Assembly: GCA_902478715.1 (NCBI GenBank)
Contig: CABSMC010000100.1
Coordinates: forward strand, 1-7,115
Length of the DNA: 7,115 bases
Direction of reading: 5' to 3'
DNA from: an uncultured Adlercreutzia sp.
GTDB lineage: Bacteria; Actinomycetota; Coriobacteriia; Coriobacteriales; Eggerthellaceae
Shown: positions 1 through 4,804 of the stretch, piece by piece
How the letters are laid out: the number at the start of each line of letters is the position of its first letter
Position numbering within the stretch: position 1 is the first letter of the stretch
Made by a program: the position numbers and the translations under genes
Notes under the pieces: model-generated
Database searches by the model: none
Told to the model about the DNA's origin: nothing
What the model saw: only the letters and a program-made list of their open reading frames with translations

Positions 1-1
1 G

Positions 2-54
2 GCCTACACCTTTGCCGCCGCGTCGGCGCGCCGCGTGGCGGCAAAGGTGTAGGC
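2..54. repeat. Perfect 18-bp inverted repeat across the stop codon of the CCG-protein gene
   Basis: GCCTACACCTTTGCCGCC (2-19) is the exact reverse complement of 37-54, with a 17-base G+C-rich spacer. On the minus strand the first arm encodes AYTFAA, just after the last CPTC motif, and the second arm encodes the end of the tail (AAAKV) plus TAG. A stem this long and perfect is not expected by chance. It may be an intrinsic or bidirectional terminator hairpin, but the bases after it (any T-run) lie outside the window. A recombination scar or a fold-back assembly artefact is also possible. Confidence 0.85.
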
Positions 55-1134
55 GCACGTGGGGCAGTTGGTCACCACGAGATCGGCGCCGGCCTGCCTT
101 GGCTCCTCGTCGAGCACGCGATGGGCGCGGGCATCGCACAGGGGCTGGTCGACCAGCGACACGGCGCCGGCGGCCCCGCAGCACAGAGCGCTCTTCCCGT
201 GATGGGCAAGCTCCACCGTGCGTCCGTCGGCGAAGATGCGGCGCAGGGGCCCTCCGAAGCGCCCGTCCCTATCGTGGCAGGAGTCGAGCATCGCGAGCAC
301 CGGATCGTCGCAGCCGGCCAGAGCCGCCACCTTCTCGGGACGCGGACGCGCGCCGGCGGCGGCCAGAAGCTCGGGCAGCGCAACGAGCTCGAACGCCTCG
401 GCGCCCGCCGTCGCCTCCCACTCGTCGCGGCAGCCCGGGCACACGAACGCCACGCGCTTGATCCCCGCCTCGCGAGCGCGACCAACCAGTGCCGCCTTGT
501 GGGCCTCGCAGCGATCGGCGAAGCCGCCCGAGCGCAGGGGGCTTCCGCAGCAATCGACCGACAGGGCCACCGCCATCCCCCGCTCTTGCAGCCATGCGAA
601 GACCTCGCGGGTGAGCTCGGGGGCATAGCTCGCAAGCGAGCAACCGGGGAAGAACAGCGTGTCGGCCCCCCATTCGCGCGCGTTCTCCAGCGAGGGCAGA
701 TCGTTGTAGAAGATGCCGTGCACGGCCCGGTAGGCCGAGAAGATGTGCCATTCCCGATCGACCCGGGTCATCGTGAAGCCGTCGTCGCCCGTAATACCGG
801 CCTCGTGCAAGAGCACCCGCAGGGCGGAGAACACCGCCCGGGCGTCGATGCCGTCGGGACAGCCCAGGGTGCAGAAGCCGTCCATGCAGCAGCGGCGTGC
901 GGCCAAGACGAGCTCGCCTCGCTCGGCGGCAAGCGAGGCGACAGCCGTGCGCGCCGCCTCGTCGCCCCGTCCCGCCGCCGCATCGGCGAAGGCAGTGGCC
1001 ACCTCCCCCACGCTCAGCGGCACATCCGCGCCGCCGGCGCAGGCGAGCACCTCGCAGCGCGGCACGCAGGCACCGCAGCCGCGGCACGTTGCGGCGGCGG
1101 CCGATACAACTTCAAAGGCAGTGCTCCAGCTCAT
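4..1134 (-). CDS. HdrD/GlpC-like Fe-S oxidoreductase with two CCG domains
   Basis: The product is 376 aa. The N-terminal HdrC-like part has C17-x2-C20-x2-C23-x3-C27. A second motif reads RCCMDGFCTLGCP (81-93): C82, C83, C88 and C92, with Asp85 where the usual second Cys would be. Two CCG cysteine-rich domains follow. The first is C165...C195-C196...C232-x2-C235 and the second is C286...C318-C319...C357-x2-C360. In HdrB such domains bind the non-cubane [4Fe-4S] clusters used in disulfide reduction. In GlpC, lactate-utilisation LldE and related proteins they serve electron transfer. The length is close to GlpC/HdrD (about 400 aa). No membrane segment is seen, so it is probably cytosolic or peripheral. 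It is likely an electron-transfer or thiol/disulfide-reducing partner of the operon's oxidoreductases. It is the last gene of the visible operon. The stop lies inside an 18-bp hairpin. The family is certain; the partner is inferred. Confidence 0.92.
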   Translation of the reverse strand: MSWSTAFEVVSAAAATCRGCGACVPRCEVLACAGGADVPLSVGEVATAFADAAAGRGDEAARTAVASLAAERGELVLAARRCCMDGFCTLGCPDGIDARAVFSALRVLLHEAGITGDDGFTMTRVDREWHIFSAYRAVHGIFYNDLPSLENAREWGADTLFFPGCSLASYAPELTREVFAWLQERGMAVALSVDCCGSPLRSGGFADRCEAHKAALVGRAREAGIKRVAFVCPGCRDEWEATAGAEAFELVALPELLAAAGARPRPEKVAALAGCDDPVLAMLDSCHDRDGRFGGPLRRIFADGRTVELAHHGKSALCCGAAGAVSLVDQPLCDARAHRVLDEEPRQAGADLVVTNCPTCAYTFAATRRADAAAKV

Positions 1135-1565
1135 CGCATCCTCTTTCCCATGGGGAGAGGACGGCACTCCCCATACATCTCGCAGCCGTCGCAGTCGACG
1201 GCGATTTCCGGGGCGATGGCGTCCCATGGCAGCTCTTCGAAGCCCAGGGCACGGTAGAACGGCACCGAAGCGCCCCGCGCCACGAGGCGAAGCTCGCCGC
1301 AGGATCGCAGCGCCTCTTCCACAAGCGCGCGCCCGACGCCCCATCCGCGCCACGTCGCGCAGGAAACCACCGGGTTCACATGGGCCGCGCCGTTGCTCCC
1401 CTGCTGCAGGCGCAGAAAGCCGACGGGCACGTCGTCCCCGTTGACGGCGACGCGCACGTTCTCGGCCGACGGAAGGTCATCCATGCCCTCGGCGGCGGCA
1501 TAGGCGTTCAGATAAGCGAGATCGGGCTCGCGGGCATCTCGCAACGTGAAAGGCACATTTGGCAT
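1131..1565 (-). CDS. GNAT-family N-acetyltransferase with C-terminal Cys cluster
   Basis: This 144-aa protein is a normal single GNAT domain. The acetyl-CoA pyrophosphate loop (motif A, R/Q-x-x-G-x-G/A) is R73-G-W-G76-V-G78-R-A, preceded by a beta strand (AHVNPVVS, 61-68). The typical motif B end is PFYRALGFE (102-110). The last 25 residues add C125-x2-C128-x5-C134-x-PLPM, a small Cys cluster that may bind a metal or be redox-sensitive. The enzyme should transfer an acetyl group from acetyl-CoA to an amine of an unknown acceptor in the cytosol. Its place between Fe-S genes and its coupling to the next gene (ATGA at 1134-1131) argue that it works in the same pathway, for example acetylating an intermediate or product. 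A free-standing detoxification role is the alternative. Confidence 0.87.
   Translation of the reverse strand: MPNVPFTLRDAREPDLAYLNAYAAAEGMDDLPSAENVRVAVNGDDVPVGFLRLQQGSNGAAHVNPVVSCATWRGWGVGRALVEEALRSCGELRLVARGASVPFYRALGFEELPWDAIAPEIAVDCDGCEMYGECRPLPMGKRMR
1139..1146 (-). promoter_or_regulatory. Ribosome binding site deciding the CCG-protein start
   Basis: AAAGAGGA ends four bases before the ATG at 1134. The frame is open 73 codons further upstream, but those codons are the antiparallel-looking Arg-rich shadow of the GNAT gene. The site and the ATGA overlap fix the start at 1134. Confidence 0.6.
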
Positions 1566-1572
1566 CGCAACG

Positions 1573-1577
1573 CTCCT
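1573..1577 (-). promoter_or_regulatory. Ribosome binding site (AGGAG) of the GNAT gene, overlapping the upstream stop
   Basis: AGGAG lies seven bases before the ATG at 1565. Its first two bases are part of the TAG that ends the DUF169 gene, so ribosome termination and re-initiation are physically joined. Confidence 0.65.
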
Positions 1578-2610
1578 AGAACGGCGGCAGGTACACTTTG
1601 TCGCGCGACTGCGGAATGGCGCGGCGCCCCAGTTCGCGCAGCCCCCGCACCACCTCGTCCATGAGAGTCACGGGGATGCCCATCATCATGAGGCTGTCGT
1701 CCACATCCGACGAGGCGCGGCACCCGTAGCAGCCGAACGAGATGTTGATCTCGCCGGAGGTGAGCGGGATGAGCGTCGTCTCGACGCACTGGGCGTTGTA
1801 GCCCGACGCGTGGAAGTCGTGGCGGTGCCCCGTGTAGTAGGAGGTGGCCATCGAGAGCCACATCATCTGCTCGGGCGTGCCGATGACGGCCACCACCTCG
1901 GCCTCGCAGCGCGGATCGTCCAAGGGGCACGTCACCGTGGCGCGCACCGAGCGCGGCGGCAGACTCGGCCGCTCGGACACCATGCGACGCGCCGCCTCCA
2001 CCGAGTCCAGCTTGTGGAACAAGATGTACAGCTCGCCCGATGCGAGCTTCTTCGGAATGGGCGACAGACCGAGAATGGACGTGCCGTCGGGGCACGCGTG
2101 ACGGTTCGCCGGCATCATGAGGGCGCGGCCCCGGCGGGCGGCCATGAGGGCCTGGCAGTAGCGCAGGCGCTCCTCGGGCAGCGGGACATCGGGCAGGGGC
2201 TCCCCCTCGCGAATGAGCGAGACGGCCACCGGGTGCCAGCGCAGCCCCAGCACCTCGCGCAGCACGCGGGCCCACTCGCGGTACTGTTCGCGCACCTCTT
2301 CGGCGAGCGGGGGCGCCGGCTCCTCGTCGGTCGTCGGCGCCGCCAGCGCGGTCGCCTCGATGCGGATGGCGTGCGTGGGGCACTGCCCCGAGCACGTCTC
2401 GCAGCCCCAGCAGGCCTCCGCGTGCACGGCGCGCGGCGCGCCCTCCTCCATGGCGATGACCTCCATGGGGCAGAACGCCTCGCACAGCCCGCAGCCGGTG
2501 CACAGATCCTCGTTGAAGCGCACCCGATGGCTCACGCCGCTCGCGTCGGTCATGCCGGCGGCGTCGGATACCTCCATGGCGCCCTCGTGAAGCGCAATTC
2601 TCTCGCTCAT
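1576..2610 (-). CDS. Ferredoxin (2x[4Fe-4S]) fused to a DUF169 domain
   Basis: The 344-aa product starts with a short leader, then a bacterial-type ferredoxin: C37-x2-C40-x2-C43-x3-C47-P and C67-x2-C70-x2-C73-x3-C77-P. A linker rich in Ala, Pro and Glu (about 88-104) leads to a DUF169 (COG2043) domain, about 108-344. DUF169 hallmarks visible are WHPVAVSLIREGEPLP (125-140), RYCQALMAA (150-158), C173 with LGL downstream (180-182), and SFGCYGCR (291-298). DUF169 proteins are widespread in anaerobes and archaea, and their function is not established to my knowledge. The conserved Cys (C152, C173, C228, C235, C275, C294, C297) suggest a metal or redox site. The fused ferredoxin should feed electrons to or from it. 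The protein is cytosolic. Alternative roles are electron donor to the radical SAM or molybdopterin enzyme, or sensor/reductase. The stop is 10 bp before the GNAT gene and overlaps that gene's ribosome binding site. Confidence 0.9.
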   Translation of the reverse strand: MSERIALHEGAMEVSDAAGMTDASGVSHRVRFNEDLCTGCGLCEAFCPMEVIAMEEGAPRAVHAEACWGCETCSGQCPTHAIRIEATALAAPTTDEEPAPPLAEEVREQYREWARVLREVLGLRWHPVAVSLIREGEPLPDVPLPEERLRYCQALMAARRGRALMMPANRHACPDGTSILGLSPIPKKLASGELYILFHKLDSVEAARRMVSERPSLPPRSVRATVTCPLDDPRCEAEVVAVIGTPEQMMWLSMATSYYTGHRHDFHASGYNAQCVETTLIPLTSGEINISFGCYGCRASSDVDDSLMMMGIPVTLMDEVVRGLRELGRRAIPQSRDKVYLPPF

Positions 2611-3935
2611 CGATTCCTCAGCTCCTCTTTGCACCAGGGGGCGTACACACGGCGGCCGGCGCCGTCGGTCAAATGGTACGAGCAGAACGGAATGGCCCGC
2701 CCGTCGGGCACCGTCACCATCATGGAGCACTCGCGCATGCGCTGGATGTCCATGGTGTTGGCGTCCATGTAGTTCATGACGATGATGGACAGCCCGTCGG
2801 CGACGGGCACGCCGCGCGACGCCAAGATGTCGGGAATGACCGACCCTTGCGGGCTGTCGGGATTGTAGGCCTTTCGGTACTCGTCGTAGGTGAGCACCTT
2901 GGTCGCGGGATAGAAGCCCCACGGATGGTACCGCTCATCGGCGCCGCGATGGTCGCGCACGAGGAACAGACCCGTGTCGCACAGCGGGTTCGAGCAGCCG
3001 AGCGGCCAAAAATCGCGCGCCTCAATGAGACCCTCGGACTGCTCGGCCATCTTGAAGATGACATCGCCCGCCGTAAGGGCGCCTTCGCGATCGGCCTCGA
3101 AACGGCCCGAGGTGAAGGCGGGCTGCAGGGCAAGCCCCGCCACCACATCGGCGTTTTCCAGCGAGAAGCGCAGAAGATCGCCGAGCTGCCCGTCGTTCAC
3201 GCCGGAGAGCACGGCGACCGAGAGCACCACCTGGATGCCCGCCTCGCGGCACCGCTCGATAGCGCGCAACTTCACATCAAGAATGTCGCGCCCGCACGTG
3301 GCCTCGTAGACATCGCCGGAAAGCCCGTCGAAGGACAAATACACGCCGGTGAGCCCCGCCTCCACGAGCGTCTCCAAATAGCCCGGACGGCTCGCGATGA
3401 CCAGGCCGTTGGTATTCACCTCGATACCCCAAAAGCCCCTCTCGCGCCCCATGCGGATGATCTCGGGCAGATCTTTGCGGCAGGTCGGCTCGCCGCCGGT
3501 GAGCTGCACGGCCCCATCGGTGCCCACGGCATCAGCGATGACCTCGTACATGGCGGCGATCTCCTCCAGGCTCGGGTCTCCCGTGGGGTCTTCCGCGCTC
3601 ATGAAGCACACCGGGCAGTGCAGATTGCAGGCGCGGGTCACCTCGATCTCGAGGAGCGTGCCGCGCCGCTCGTGGCGCGAGCAGGTGCCGCAGCCCAGAG
3701 GGCACGGGGCGCCGGCCGCGCAGTTCGCGCGCGGCGGCGTCTTGGGAAGGGCCAGCGATTGCAACCAGCGGTAATGCTCGGCATCGGGCCAGATGCGCGT
3801 GCGCGTGCGCCCGTGCTCCTCGCAGGTGCGATCCATCCAGACGACGCCCTCCCCGTCGGCCGAAATGGTCGCCGGCAGCGGCGCCAAGCACTCCGGGCAC
3901 AGGGCGATCGTCTTGTCAATCAGCGTCTCTTCCAT
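2607..3935 (-). CDS. Radical SAM enzyme of the MJ0619 / tetraether-lipid-synthase (Tes)-like type
   Basis: The 442-aa product has three parts. The N-terminal metal-binding region contains C13-x2-C16, C38-x2-H41 and then C72, C78, C82 and C85. The core contains the radical SAM motif C103-x3-C107-x2-C110, with GGEP (147-150) and NTNG (174-177) as further SAM-barrel motifs. The C-terminal region carries C314, C319, C403, C418 and C435, including NYMDANTMDIQRMREC and DGRAIPFCSYH. The C-terminal signature and the CPEC...CxxHG start are those of the class D radical SAM methylase MJ0619 and of archaeal Tes. Family members bind extra Fe-S clusters, and Tes also has a rubredoxin-like iron. The likely chemistry is SAM-initiated C-C bond formation or methyl/methylene transfer; the substrate is unknown. 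It is cytosolic. The ATG at 3935 sits 6 bp after the previous stop. The TGA overlaps the next ATG (ATGA). It is not MoaA or a peptide-maturase SPASM enzyme. The superfamily is certain, and the Tes/MJ0619 relationship is probable. Confidence 0.9.
   Translation of the reverse strand: MEETLIDKTIALCPECLAPLPATISADGEGVVWMDRTCEEHGRTRTRIWPDAEHYRWLQSLALPKTPPRANCAAGAPCPLGCGTCSRHERRGTLLEIEVTRACNLHCPVCFMSAEDPTGDPSLEEIAAMYEVIADAVGTDGAVQLTGGEPTCRKDLPEIIRMGRERGFWGIEVNTNGLVIASRPGYLETLVEAGLTGVYLSFDGLSGDVYEATCGRDILDVKLRAIERCREAGIQVVLSVAVLSGVNDGQLGDLLRFSLENADVVAGLALQPAFTSGRFEADREGALTAGDVIFKMAEQSEGLIEARDFWPLGCSNPLCDTGLFLVRDHRGADERYHPWGFYPATKVLTYDEYRKAYNPDSPQGSVIPDILASRGVPVADGLSIIVMNYMDANTMDIQRMRECSMMVTVPDGRAIPFCSYHLTDGAGRRVYAPWCKEELRNR
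2614..2626 (-). promoter_or_regulatory. Ribosome binding region deciding the ferredoxin-DUF169 start
   Basis: The minus strand holds AGGAG (2626-2622, 11 bases before the ATG at 2610) and a closer GAGGAA (2619-2614). The reading frame stays open about 100 codons further upstream, but that stretch is Arg/His-rich shadow of the radical SAM gene. This site and the ATGA overlap mark 2610 as the true start. Confidence 0.6.
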
Positions 3936-3941
3936 GGCGTC

Positions 3942-4802
3942 CTACTTATCAATATATTGCCTGGGATCGTGGTTCTCGTTGGGCGGCGTGGTCACCTTGA
4001 AGCCCATGAAGTCGATCCAGTCGATCACGCGCTGCGGCACGAACAGCCCCTGGGCGGGCGAGGCCTCCTCGATGGCGCGCAGGCACGAGATGGCGTGGGC
4101 CAAATCGCCGCCCTCGTCCACATCGGCCACCGGCATGAGGTAGGCCGACGGGGCGCCGGTCTCCTTGAGCTTCTCCACGTAGGCGTCGAGCGCCGCCCGG
4201 CCGCAGGTGTTGTAGTAGACGCCCTGGTTGTCCATGGGCGTGTTCGCGCTCCAGCCGACCAGCGAGGTGCCGCACTCCTGGCACGGCGCCTGCACGAAGC
4301 CCGGCGTGCCGAGGGACTGGAAGTAGTCGAGCCACTGGAACGCCTGGGTGATATGGCTCTTCGGCAGCGTGGGGATATCGCCTCCCACCGAGACCACCGA
4401 CTCGTAGCCCAAGGCGAACAGCTGGGAGAACGCGTCGTCGAAGTGGTCGTCGAAGGTGGCGCCGGCGTCGGTCAGGTAGTGCACCTCCATGGGCCAAGGT
4501 CCTATGGCGTCGTAGGTCTCGCGCATCGCCTCGACGTTGTCGGCCGGCGTGGTGGACACGAAGAAGTCGTAGGTGACGGCATCGGCGTCCGGATCGGCGG
4601 CCAGGCGCGCGTCGTTCTCGCGCTGCAGCTCGATGAGCGCGTGCATGCACAGCTCGCTCACGTCGTAGAGGCTGCGGCGGAAGAACTCGGCGGCCTGCTC
4701 GTTGGTGAGGATGCCGCCGCGCTCGCGCGTGAGCCTCGTTTTCACCATGCCGGGGATGGGGGGCTTGCTGAAAATCAGCAGGGCGTGCTTTTTCGTCGTC
4801 AT
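3942..4802 (-). CDS. DUF2064 / TIGR04282-type GT-A-fold glycosyl- or nucleotidyl-transferase
   Basis: The N-terminus has the family signature: a hydrophobic strand (HALLIF, 6-11), then SKPPIPGMVKTRL (12-24), the nucleotide-binding loop of DUF2064 proteins. A second hallmark, SVGGDIPTLP (138-147), matches the family GxDxPxLp loop, where the Asp (D142) is expected to bind metal. DUF2064 proteins resemble MobA/CofC-like nucleotidyltransferases. Some (TIGR04282) are annotated as arsenosugar-biosynthesis glycosyltransferases or as radical-SAM-associated transferases. At 286 aa this one is longer than the roughly 200 aa usual for the family. The usual DGGYxLxG region appears replaced by a segment with C174-x2-C177 and NQGVYYNTCGR (192-202), and the C-terminal extension (about 245-286) ends in QYIDK. 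Neither extra segment has a motif I know. No signal peptide or membrane segment is visible. The gene starts 2 bp after the molybdopterin gene and ends 6 bp before the radical SAM gene. The fold is confident; the substrate is unknown. Confidence 0.82.
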   Translation of the reverse strand: MTTKKHALLIFSKPPIPGMVKTRLTRERGGILTNEQAAEFFRRSLYDVSELCMHALIELQRENDARLAADPDADAVTYDFFVSTTPADNVEAMRETYDAIGPWPMEVHYLTDAGATFDDHFDDAFSQLFALGYESVVSVGGDIPTLPKSHITQAFQWLDYFQSLGTPGFVQAPCQECGTSLVGWSANTPMDNQGVYYNTCGRAALDAYVEKLKETGAPSAYLMPVADVDEGGDLAHAISCLRAIEEASPAQGLFVPQRVIDWIDFMGFKVTTPPNENHDPRQYIDK

Positions 4803-4804
4803 GT

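Noticed and set aside
121..1257. A 378-codon plus-strand frame opposite the CCG-protein gene
   Set aside because: It is a shadow of a gene with very clear Cys motifs. It crosses the gene 5/6 junction without any protein signature of its own.
1135..1353. N-terminal extension of the CCG-protein frame to 1353
   Set aside because: The added 73 residues are Arg-rich shadow of the GNAT gene. The start at 1134 has a good ribosome binding site and stands just before the first Fe-S motif.
1546..2772. A 408-codon plus-strand frame opposite the DUF169 gene
   Set aside because: It is an antisense shadow with no domain, low-complexity His/Arg content and no ribosome binding site that I could recognise.
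2611..2922. N-terminal extension of the ferredoxin-DUF169 frame to 2922
   Set aside because: The extra residues are Arg/His-rich and overlap the coding end of the radical SAM gene. The ATGA overlap and nearby ribosome binding site favour 2610.
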